Both the position numbers and the translations under genes were made by a program. A stretch of 64,000 nucleotides of DNA from Neelides folsomi (taxonomy: Eukaryota > Arthropoda > Collembola > Neelipleona > Neelidae), in contig JAQGBZ010000100.1 of NCBI GenBank assembly GCA_034687125.1, forward strand, positions 1 through 64,000, given 5' to 3'. The notes below the pieces were generated by a model, which worked only from the letters and a program-made list of their open reading frames with translations, was not told the origin of the DNA and did not search any database. Positions 13,385-27,600 of this stretch are shown here, one piece after another; the stretch's first letter is position 1; every line of letters begins with the position of its first letter.

Positions 13385-14945
13385 TTTGCCCAAGAATGGA
13401 CATGACCCCAGATGAAGAGATCGAGAGGAGTCAGATCTGGAGAGCTTTTTTTATCATTAGCCATCTAGTTAAGTTATGATCGATTAAAAAATGCCTCGAT
13501 GTAAATACCGCACATTAATGACTGGTAGTCTACGTAGGTTAGAACTTTATAATGGTTCAAAGTTGATTTTCATCCTATAATAAAAAAGATAAATATTGGA
13601 AAATAAATGCTTATGTCTGATCCTGCAGCGCAATGGATATGTAAGTACATTATATCAGATATAAGATGGTATAACTAAATAAAAAAGTTGAGGTTAAAAG
13701 AAAAGTGAAGTGAAAGCGAGATTATTATTTTGAGTTTGAAGGAGCTAACAATGGGAGTCGTCCAGTTGAGAGAGACATGGAGCTCGAGTAATCAAAGTTG
13801 ATGAAACGATCCATTGTGCTCTCTACGTGTTCGTGGTGTTGGGGGGCTGAAATAAATTCTCATCTTCTAAAAGAAGATTTTGCAGAAGGCGAGGATAAGT
13901 AGACCCAAAATTTTCCAACCCATTGAGAGAAAAGAAGAGTGACATAGAATGTCTTGTCTCTGGGTCTGGATGATTTGTTACTTGAGGACCCTCCAACTTC
14001 CACACAAATCCCATTACTATTCCTTCCATATGTTTCCAAATCTTGATCTTCTAACTCTCCTCACACGCTCGAGACGGAAAAACTTTACCCGCATTCGAAA
14101 AAATCCATCAAGGTGAGAGGATGATACCTTCAATGCATATATAAAATATAGGTCTATGATTTATGTCAGGTAGCGAACAAACTTTTGAATTCTGTGCAAT
14201 TTATAAAAATGTAAGCTAATGTATATTTATGTCAGTTATGCAGTCAGGTCTAGTTATGTAACTTAACTAGGTATAAAATGAATAAAACTATAATGTACGA
14301 ACTTATATTTTACTAATATAATGATATTTTTATATACTATACAAGTATTTGTGTATAGTATTTCAAGATGCCACAATCATATTGAGCTTATGGGAGCAAT
14401 GTGCAAGAATTAGCGTAATGGGAAGAATAAAATAATGAATTTTTTATTGTATTAAGGGAGCGTAACAAGAGCACGATATCTCACTTTTATAACGATAATT
14501 CCACCAGATTATAATACTTCAAACTGACACTCTCCATAGGAGGAACCGGGGAACTCAACGATAAATTAATTGTAATTAACTTTTCGGAAAAGGTGGGTTG
14601 AAGGCGAGGAAATTCCTAAATGAGAGTGCCCGATTAAAGTTTTAACGAGAAAACTTGGAAAATGAATTATATGGTCGGAAGGAACTCATGTTCAATGAAG
14701 CATTGTCTGAATGAATTCTTTATAAGGAATAAGGAGAGTCTTTAGCCACCATTCGACCAAACATTATAAATACAGATCTTTCTCCTAAAAACCTTTGAGC
14801 AATTGAGCAAAGAAACTTTAATACAATAGTACCTTCAAAAATCCATAAAATATATTTTCCAATTTTCGAATTCTGAATTCATAAAATTAACGTTACTCAA
14901 AATAATATAAAATTTTTAATATAACGAAACATGGAGAATAATAAT

Positions 14946-15091
14946 TACTCTCCAGACGCTGAGCCAATGCATTTTGCGGGTTTTGAATTTGAATTAGAGT
15001 TACATAATTTTAATTGCTATAGATTAAAATTTTAATAATCTTATTCAAATTCTAAAACCCGGGAACTGCATTGATTCGGCCCTGGAGAGTA
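14946..15091. repeat. Palindromic MITE-like element bounded by TA
   Basis: Arms of about 49 bp face each other; the outer TA-CTCTCCAG is perfect and the inner part, around GGGTTTTGAATTTGAAT, matches with small gaps. TA occurs at both borders. It lies about 350 bp upstream of the RSU1-like start codon and has no coding capacity. Confidence 0.7.
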
Positions 15092-15443
15092 GAGTTGGAT
15101 CACTTCTTTTTATTGTGTAGAAATTTCGCTACTGTATTGTTTACATACATGAAGGATCATATCATAAATATTAGAATGATATCTCAATATTGTTCTATGC
15201 CAATATGAAGATCTTAAGAAGATGAGAATGGCGAAGATGAAGATGAGGGGGCAAAAGGAGAGAGTGGAAGGGTTTGGATGGGAGATTCCTGCCATCTTCT
15301 CCATTTGAATCTCTCAGTCCATCCAACCCATGTCTCCCTATATCTCTCTCCCTATTTCTCTCTATTTTCCCAACTGAATAAAAGGGCAAAGAGGGATGGA
15401 TTCAGGCACAGTGTCGTGTGGAAGCCTCCTCTCCAATTCCAAA

Positions 15444-17066
15444 ATGACGAAGCCGAAGAGGATCCTCGAAGAAGCTCGGGAAATTAAAAATCCTGAAATT
15501 GATTGTGTGGAAAAGGGAATTTTGGCCTTTGAGGAACTCCCTGGGATTTGTAAGCCAACTTCCGCCCACACTCTTACTCAACCCCGTTGACCATATTTGG
15601 ACGACGGGACCTTTATTTACCTTTCGCCTCTCCCATTAACACCCATACGATCCATTGACAGATCCGCATGCATGATCAATAACTCCCATATTTACGATGA
15701 TCTCTTTACAGTCTCGATGGATTTCATCACGAGGCTTACGCTCTCCCACAACAAAATCAAAAGTAAGAGGCTAATTGGAATTTATAACTCTCTTTATCAT
15801 TATCCTTAATCAACTTCTTTACGATGCAAATTGGAATATGACCATTTTTGCAAAGAATCTGAATCGAGTTTTATAATCAAACATGACATTTACAAATGAT
15901 TTATATTTATGTGATCTTGATCATAAGAGAAATTGACATTTAAATTTTCTTTGAATAAACAGCGATTCCGACCGCGATTGCGAATTTGCAGAATATTGAA
16001 ATTTTGTCACTCTTCAATAACCAACTCGAAGAGCTTCCAACTGCCATTTCGTCTCTTCCAAAACTTCGGATTCTAAATCTGGGGTAATATTTCATGTCAT
16101 AGACATTGTAAACCGTCCGTCCCCACCAATATAAAGAATACTGACTATTAAATAAATTCTTGGCAGGATGAATCGCCTAAAGTCGTTGGGCCGTGGATTT
16201 GGTGCTTGCCCGAGTCTCGAAGTCCTCGACCTCTCCCATAACAAACTTTCGGAGGAAAGTCTACCAGGGAACTTTTGGATGCTTGGTGAGGATCATTGAT
16301 TAAATCAAATCCAATTCACGCTTTTTTAATTCTTTATCAACCAATTTCACAGAAACTCTGCGAGCTCTCTATCTTGGCGATAATTATTTCGAGAACGTCT
16401 CGCCTGAACTCGGCCGTCTCAAGAACTTGCAAATTGTAATTCACCCTTTCTTAATTTGGAATTAATATTGAAATGATTAAGGTCTAAATCTGATCGATAA
16501 TAAAATCTGTTTAGCTCGTGCTCCGAAACAACAACATCAACTTCATCCCACGGGAAATCGGAAATCTCACTCGGCTGAGAGAACTCCATGTTCGTATTCT
16601 TCCCTTATACAAAATTTCTAAATGAATCCCATTGAATTACTATGAATGAATAATGATGCTACTCTAATTAGGTTCAAGGAAATATTCTCCAGTGGCTTCC
16701 TCCTGAAATCGGTTAATTCAAAATATAATTTTAATCCAATCCTGACAATATGAAATACTCAAATAAATAACTAGAATAATGAATGATAATGAATTTATAT
16801 TGTATAATTAAATGATATTTAGGGAGTTTGGATCTTGGAGGATCCAGAAGTGTCATTCGAGTAGAGGAAAATCCACTCGCTCCACCGATCATGGATCAAA
16901 TCGCTCTTGGACCTCACCACTTGCTTGAATTTGTCAAAACAGATGCATACAAGACGTAAGAAATATAAATTAATTCCGATTTTATTCACGTGTTATATAA
17001 AAATATAAATCTTATAAAAATAACTGTTTCAGACTTTATAATAATTCAAATCGAGCAAGACGTTAA
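15444..17066 (+). CDS. RSU1: RSU1-like leucine-rich-repeat protein
   Basis: Exons 15444-15549, 15712-15762, 15963-16083, 16167-16285, 16353-16435, 16515-16589, 16672-16711, 16823-16955 and 17033-17066 join in phase to 253 aa. The family protein, Ras suppressor protein 1, binds PINCH in the integrin-linked kinase adhesion complex. The product opens MTKPKRILEEAREIK and runs through leucine-rich repeats such as LSHNKIK, FNNQLEELPTAIS and LPGNFWML, following vertebrate RSU1 repeat by repeat. The C-terminal block, VEENPLAPPIMDQIALG then FVKTDAYKTLY, also matches. The tail is shorter than the human lysine-rich end (277 aa). An in-frame ATG at 15396 would add 16 residues; 15444 fits the family N-terminus better. 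It is convergent with the hnRNP gene. Confidence 0.95.
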
Positions 17067-19824
17067 CTCATTAAGATTGTCCGCCCAATTCTGCCAACCT
17101 GGAATGAAAAGATTACCATTAGTGCCATTTTAACAATCTTGTATTACTTGCGTTCATCAATTCCCAAAGTTTTATATTTTATTTCTCCTATGTTTAATAA
17201 TATAGAAAACATAAGTTTCTAACTTTTGATCTTATAAGTTATATTTTCAAACTAATCTCTACTATAACTTTTATTCATCTTTCCTAACTTTTAAACTTGA
17301 GCGAACAATTAGTATGGCAAATCGATTAACTTCTGATTATTAACATAAATCTGATTTAATGATCTTAATTCCCCTTAATATCTAGTGCTTAAATGTATTA
17401 TTAAGTATTATCAAGTTTAATTTTATATGAAATATTGTAAATGGAATTACGATTTATCATATACAGTACATAATATTTAAAAGTATTATACAAAAAAGCC
17501 TCTACTAAATCCATTGACTGACTAATCCTGGTTATATTTTAACAATATTGAAACCAAAGATGTATATAATAAAAAACGTTCAAAGAAATAAACAATACTT
17601 ACCACAAACTCGAGTTGTTCATGCTTCATGACTAATTGGTAGCTGAGATCACATCATGTCAAAATCACATTTTGTTCCATTGGTCATTGAGGCTCCGTTT
17701 TGAAGAGCTTTTCGACCGTCTCATACCCGTAGTTGTGAATTTCAAACAACGTGGGTCCTAAAAGGGATTCCACACATCAGAGAATTAGTCCAACAAAATC
17801 TAATCAATTCCAATAGGTTGAGCTAACTCAACGATACAAAAAGTCAAATGTGCCTTCTCTACTCAATTAATATAATGGGATCAACTCCCTTTATCGTTTG
17901 CCCTCTTCTCAAAGTCAAAAGCATCAAACGAAGAATGTGAAATAGAAAATGAGGAATAAAATATATTAAAGCTGATTAAACTTTAGTAATAAATTAGATC
18001 CGTTCAAACTAAAAACTAAAAAAATAGTTTTATAAATTATTAAGATAAATACATAGTTCTATTCAAGTTGCGTGAAGGCACTGTCGTAGGCATCGCAAGT
18101 CAACAATAACAATGTAGGTACACAATGCCAAAACTCTGGTTGTTAGTCATTTCAATTTACTGTCTCAAATATTACTGGCTCTATCTAAAGATAATAAAAA
18201 TAAATAATATTAATCGTTAATTATTAATATGATGTGAAATTAGGTAAAGAATCAAAGTGAAGGAGAACCATGTCACGATTCATGGAGTTGAGATACTCAA
18301 CAATGTCCATAGATTACACATACATAAATAGCAACTAGAATATCACAACTCATGAACTCAAGAAGCTCTATACGAATATAATGATCCAATGATGATTAAA
18401 ATCGTATAAAATGTAATAATAAGAGTTGAAAAATAGGAGCAAAGGACTTTTGGGTCCCGACTCGGACCCCGAGCCTCTTTCAAGGCCCACAATCAATATA
18501 TAAGTATAATAATTAATAATCTGTAAAAGTCTGTAATAAAAATACTTGAAATAAGCTCGATAATACAAGTGAGAAGGAACTAGGATAAGAAGAGAGTATT
18601 TGTAAATTAGATTTGATAGGTTACCTCATTTGACTAGACCTGTGTGTGGTTATTCACATACCTCCTGGGGTCCTTTCTTCTCTTTAGCTGAATCTCTTTA
18701 ACTTCATCCTTCCTCACTACCTCGTCATTTCTCATCAACCTTCTCGTTCCTCACTCGGCACATTATTCTCACGGCTGTTCCTGAAGTGAAATTCTGAAAA
18801 CGCTAAATGCTTTTTTGCTATGCTAAAGAGAAATAAACTGCGGCTGTGATTTTTGGAGTTAAACGAGGCTACCTCCACTGGAGATGTCTTTATTCTCTCT
18901 ATCTCGACGGCTTCTTTCTTTTTTTATTTCCCTCCCTCAATTTGGAGAACCTTCTTCGAGAGACTGGCTATGACGAAGTACCTCACTTTTCACCATTTTT
19001 TCTTCTTCTCCATGCTAATGCGTTTTTATTTTGTGAAAACTCCTTTTTTATTTATTAGTGTAGTAGTAGAATTGCAAAGAGAAAGTGAAAACTTCTTAAT
19101 ATATTTGTTTATATAATATTCTTAATAATTATGTAATTAATGGAACAATATTTCATAAACTTAATAATGAAAAAAAGATTTTTTAATATTTAATACTTAT
19201 ATAATCTAGCTAAATTCATAAATATAATCTAACTTGTGAACAATAAAAACAATAATTTTAATTCATCAGTGTGTATAAATTCTTGCCTCACATTCCTTAC
19301 AACTACAACATCTTACTTCATTTAATAAGAAATTGGCTTAATAATTGTGTTAACTCATTTAAATATATAAACTGATATATCAACTACATAATATTTATTG
19401 TATAAATATTTTATAAATCTTGATTTGAATCATAAAATCAAATATGATTAAGGCTCATTTCCAGTTTCATAAACCTTTAAAATAATGTGTATAATTTTGT
19501 GTAAACAAGTGGAAGGGTTCTTGTCACGTTAAAGGGATTGAAGCTACAAAAGACGCTTGCTGTTTTAATACCTCGTTAAAATAATTATAATTAAATTAAT
19601 GATTCAAAAATGACCTCAAATTGACATATTTGGGATTGATTAAAACGGCGTGGTTGTGTGTGAAAAAAATTCATTCCCTTTCCTCTCTCCATCTCAATGT
19701 AACGAATGACCGAGAGTTACAAAACGATCAATTATAAATAGAGAAAACTTGTAAATTACAATTCTGTACTTTCTCCTCCGTTCACGGTGTAGGGGAGGAG
19801 ATGGTTCAGATTGGAGGTGTGTGA
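17067..19824. other. Intergenic between convergent RSU1 and hnRNP genes
   Basis: AT-rich DNA that should include the 3' untranslated regions of both converging genes. I see no exon chain, repeat family or RNA gene. The short overlapping frames at 18.8-19.1 kb encode phenylalanine-rich strings typical of random pyrimidine-rich DNA. Confidence 0.6.
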
Positions 19825-22513
<2,689 letters not shown>

Positions 22514-22699
22514 CTTGAGAGCCTTCTTCGGGTTTGGAAGAGTAAATTCGGATGACGAAGGTTTTAATTCGGAGCCGGAAAAAGAAGAAGTGACGCTCCT
22601 TTGATCGAAGGGGAAGAAAGAAAGGGTGGCGGTCAGTCCGTCGACCCCCGCCTCCTCTCTCTTTTCATTGGATGGGAACTCAACTCGGTAAATAAGGAG

Positions 22700-22709
22700 T
22701 TTTTTTATA
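22700..22709 (-). promoter_or_regulatory. Possible TATA box of the hnRNP gene
   Basis: The minus strand reads TATAAAAAAA about 190 bp upstream of the hnRNP start codon, in front of a GC-richer stretch that would form the 5' untranslated region. This is position and motif only; AT-rich DNA makes chance TATA matches common. Confidence 0.3.
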
Positions 22710-23185
22710 ACCTAACCGGCAAGATCAAATATCCTATCAATGCTTGCTCCTCATGGGATAATGAACAGTAAAATAGCAACAAATAGCGTTGACTATAATT
22801 TGTATAGCACAGCATAGCATAGCGCATAGCAAGGATTGCATTTTAAATAATTATCTTAATTGATTTGCTTAATTATGTAATGTGATGTTTATGCATTTAA
22901 AATTCAAAATTATGAAATTTTCATGAGTTCTTTTAGCCTATTCATTGTATTTATAAGGACGATTGATCTGTTATTGTTATTGTAAGGTTATTTTTAATTT
23001 GATCTTGTTTATTTTCAAATCTAGAGACAATTAGAAAATTCTTAGGATAGATGAATCTAACCCTCCAATGCTAACGAGAAAACGAGATTAACTCATGTGG
23101 ATGGAACTAACGAAATTAATTAGAGTGAATGAATAAGAAATGTAAATGCTTTGAGATAATTCATTAGAAAAATATCAATATTGTT

Positions 23186-23932
23186 TTAATTTGTAAGTGT
23201 GACAAGAGTTTTGAATAAATCTCCTCCATGCTCCCGTAATGATCTTTCCGCCTTTTCTTGGGATATTTCCAACTCTTTAACCTTTAATTAAACAATAAAT
23301 TACATAAGTTGGTGGATTCACAGAGTGTATAATTTCATATAAATAATATTATAAAGAGTAAGATTAAAAATCATTTTACTAATCAAGAAATATTATCTAT
23401 AAAATTCAAGGATTCATAAAGAAGGATTTATATTTAAACTTATAAATCAGCAATCAGACTCGATAAAACAACACGATTAGCTAGCCAGTAATTGTAAAAG
23501 ATTTTTTGAATTATATAGCTCTCTTACGAGAATATCAACGTCTTCTTTTTTAATTTGAACCTTGTTGAGCTCTTTCTCTTTTGCTAGTCTTCCAGCAAGT
23601 TCTTCTCCTATTAATCCCATAACCTATTGACAAATAAAATTATTCAGAAAAGCCAATATAAAACTTGAAAAAGATGATTTTATTGTTTATTTTAAATTGC
23701 AACAAACGCTGCTGATATCGCTGGCAGAGATTTCAGTTTCTTCGGCATAATCGGTGACTTTTTCGAGATCAGCAGCCCCAGAGTCGTGTTTTTTCTCTTT
23801 AACTTTTCTCGCCTCTTGTTCTGATTCCTCCGTGAGATCCGTTTCATTATCATGATTTTCATTTTCGTGATCTCCTGCCGGTACAGTGCTATTTGTGCTA
23901 GCTACTTGCCCAGGTTTTTTGCTCTTAGGCAT
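23186..23932 (-). CDS. HYPK: Huntingtin-interacting protein K (HYPK) homologue
   Basis: Exons 23932-23708, 23623-23528 and 23281-23186 join in phase 0 to 138 aa. The centre reads KKHDSGAADLEKVTDYAEE, nearly identical to vertebrate HYPK, and the C-terminus, AERSLREHGG then LVTLTN, matches its UBA-like domain. HYPK binds the NatA N-terminal acetyltransferase (NAA15/NAA10) at the ribosome, tunes its activity and has chaperone-like behaviour. The first 40 residues are polar and variable, as in other animals. A splice-acceptor-like TTTTAATAG lies 7 nt before the ATG, so an untranslated first exon or trans-splicing is possible. It is divergent from the coiled-coil gene at 24,616. Confidence 0.94.
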
Positions 23933-24615
23933 TCTGAACCTATTAAAATTAAATTACTTTAATAATTCTTATACACTATCGCTAATTATCAAATGTAATA
24001 ATGTACCATCTTACGATCTTACCTTTTTCTAAAAGACGGAGAAGATTGGAAGAAATAGAAATGATCAGAAAATAACTTTTGTTTAATTTTTCTTCCTCAC
24101 ACAAGGTATGATTTGAATTGACCCACACAATTTGGATGGGTGAAAGTAGGCGGAGTTGAGGTGAATTTCCCCAATGAAATAGCCCCGGGAAGAATCGCCT
24201 CTCTCATGCCCCAACTCAACCACTTGCGCAACTAATTTCGCACAAAGAAACAAAATAAAGAGATTTCATTACAAAGATCTATTCAAGATCTCACATCTCT
24301 TCCTTGCAAAGAGCAAGAACCTCTTTGCTCACCTTTGCCACTGTACATCGGAACATCCATTTCGATGTAGGCCAAATAAAATCAATTTTCATTTTTTATC
24401 TTTAGTTCAATTTTAATTCCATTAATTTTAATTGATGAGATCAACGATCAAACAAAAGATCATCGATTCCTTTCCAAACTCACACTCACGAGTGACCTAG
24501 AAAATTACTAACGTGGCTGGATAGTTTGAGAAGTTTTTAACTTGCGACTTGCTAATTATTTTATTTACTCGATTAAACTTAATTCTCTTCTACTTTATTT
24601 TAAAACTTTGTGAAC
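23933..24615. promoter_or_regulatory. Shared upstream region of HYPK and coiled-coil gene 1
   Basis: The 683 bp between two head-to-head start codons holds no exon. It includes a moderately GC-richer part (24,120-24,240) containing CCCCGGGAAGAATCGCC and is the only place for both promoters, so a bidirectional promoter is likely. I cannot define the core elements. Confidence 0.45.
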
Positions 24616-27600
24616 ATGACTCAAGTATTCGGGGATTTGAACAAATTGGGGTTTGGGAATTTGAGCGTTGAAGAAGAGTCTGAGAGCGAGGATGATGAAG
24701 TGCGACAGCATGAGGTATTGTCTTATAAAATATTGAAACTTTATTGGATAATTATATTAATAATTTTGATAATCATTTGAGTTTTATAAGATAAATTGTA
24801 ATTTATATAACGTACTCAAAGAATGTGCGTAATTATATTTTTTGTGAATTTTAGATTAAAAAGTACCTGACAGAAGAGTTGGGAAATGCAACTTTCGACG
24901 AAGATGAAAGCCAACCAGGAGATTCGTTTTTCAAAAGCCCAAATTCACAGCAGAATAGCTTCCTTTACGACGACAAGGAGAAAAATGGGAATGGGTGGCC
25001 GATCAACGGCTCTAATGGACTCCCTTTGACGAACGGAAATGGTGTGAAAAAGGGGATTTTGAAGAATTCGAACTACGGCCAAGACTCTGAGATTCACCGT
25101 CTTTTGAATGGAGGGAATGGAATTGAAAATGGAGAGGTTAGAGGAAATGGCCATACAGTGTCACTTATTCACAAGAACCATTGTCCACAGAATGAAGACG
25201 ATGGGCTGAGCAGCGAAATTTGGCGAGCTGCTGAGTCGAATAATGAGCAATTGAAGACGCTTTGTGAGTTTCGAGAAAGACAAACGCTGAGGCTTGAAGA
25301 AACCATCGCTGGAATGACGAAGGAAAAGCGTGTTCTGAATCATCAAATTGGACTTATGAAAACTGAAATGGTCCAATTGAAAGGCGTTGTTGAAGACAAG
25401 GACAAAACAATTTGTGAGTCCAACTACCCCTTTAACAATTTTTAATTATTGCCGTTTTATCAGCATTTTATGCGTAAAATGTAATTATTATTTTAGTTTT
25501 TTATTTAAATTATTTTATTTGTCAAGTAAGAACATTAAGCTATAATATGTAGTCAATTCAATTCCTATTTGCTAAATTCTAAAATGAAACATAAGCATAG
25601 AATAGCAAAGAATAGCTAAATCATCTTTATTCAAACTCAACTAACAAATAATAAATATGAATTAAAATAACATGCTACTCATGTTAAGTTAGTAGAAATT
25701 AATGATAGAGAAATTACAATAAGTGAATTAATATGCTATAATAATTAATAATAAATAGTTTTGAGTGGGAATAAGCTTTCTTCTCTCTATTCGCAAACTT
25801 ATCTATGGTATGGCTGGTCCAGTAGTAGCCATTGGAGCAATATATGGAAGATTTTTATCTCCCATGAGGCATTTGCACACACAGATTACTTCTGATCCTT
25901 GGTATCCCGCGTGCAATTCACACTTTCCACCGTGCAAGTACTCAAACCCAAAGTGCTGGAATTTGTCTCCGAAGAGCCCAAGCTCAACATCAACTCCAAG
26001 TCCAACTATTTTACTATCCACCTCAGAAACTTTAGTCGTTGAATTGTCACTCTTTGGGAAGAGGGAAATCGTTCCTGGCACATTTGGAATCTTCTTGTAT
26101 GGCTTTTTACAATACACGTTGCATGTCCCGTCGTCACATTTTCCTCCAATTTGTGTATATTTGGCCAATTGTCCCTATAAAACGAATTGAATGTTGTTTA
26201 ACTTATTATTAATTTAAATTTAAAAAAGTCCATTCATTGGCTATTGAGTTAAAATATAAGTAAATAATAAACTTACAAAGACAGGGCAATTGCAATTGAA
26301 ATTCAAACAAGGTGAATCGTCGCTCAATCCGATTTTATTATCAGCCTCGCATTGTTGCCTACAAGTCGGGAAAATGACGTTAATGGCTTGTGGGAAAGTC
26401 ATTGGCTTCACGTCCCAAGGCAAAGGCCAAAGTTTGGTGTTTGGTGCTGAATCCACCGATACGGAGGGAGACCCAAGTTGAGAGCTCGAAGAAGCAGAAT
26501 TTGAGCTAATAAAGTTCCCTTGTGGAGACATCAAGGCCAAAAGTACCGATTGGGTTGAAGGCTTGTTGGAAACTCCATTTAGAGTTTGAGGAGTCAGAGC
26601 TTGGATTCCATTCACTGGCTTATTATTCAACGTTTGTGGCTTCTGTTGGAATTGGAACGGTTTGTTGAACATGTATCCAAGAGGTGAAAGTTGATTCATG
26701 AGGACAGTAATGAAATCATTCATTGGCTGAATCGGAGTGTGTCCAACTGGCTTTTGGATGGTCCCTTGTGTATCTCCTTGATTGGATGAGACGGAGTCGA
26801 ATGAGCCAATGACGATGGCTGGAGTGACGACGGTGGATTGTTGACCGGTGACCATTGTGGCTGCAGGGAGTTTCGCGTCTTCCTCTTTGTTATCTTCATT
26901 TGGTTTATTTTCTGTTGGCTTTTCAACTTCAGTCAATGGTGATGGAACTGGGAGAATTTCTGGCGTTGGTTCTTTTGACTCTTCTGAAAATTCAGTTCAT
27001 TATTGACATGGACCATTTTGTTTTCCTACATTCTTTTATTGGGTATTAAGTGTTAGTGTCTTATGACCATAGGCATGATCATAAGCATGAGAGAAATTAA
27101 TCAAGGTGGAAAGGATGATGAAGGGAAAATCAGAGTTTTCACTTAACTTGATTGGATCCTTTGAAGATTTAATGGTTAAATGGTTGGGGTATAATGTTAC
27201 CTTTTTCAATAGGCTTGGCTTCTTCTTTCGCAGGAGTTTCGGATGGGACTTTCAGATTTGGAGGAAATTTATCTACTCCAATGGGAACGGTATCTTCAGT
27301 TTCCTTGTTCTCCACCTTTAATGAGAATTTGGGAGTGGAAAAGGGTCGAATTAGAAATTGGAGATGAAATAGGAAGCTTTGATTGAGAAACAATTACGCT
27401 TTTAATAACAGGAGCTGCTTTTTCAATAGTTGATCTCATTTCGGATGTTTCATGAAGGTTTCGAGTTCCATGATTTTTATGTCGGTAGCGAAGACTCGAA
27501 CTTAAACCCACCACCTTAATCCAATTTTGTAAATTATTAATAATACCATTAAATACTTACTTTATTTTGGCCTTTAATGAGATTAATGAATGTTTAAAAA

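Noticed and set aside
18846-19116. Overlapping Phe/Leu-rich frames that look like membrane segments
   Set aside because: Pyrimidine-rich DNA readily encodes Phe/Leu; the two overlapping frames look equally membrane-like and there is no splice context.
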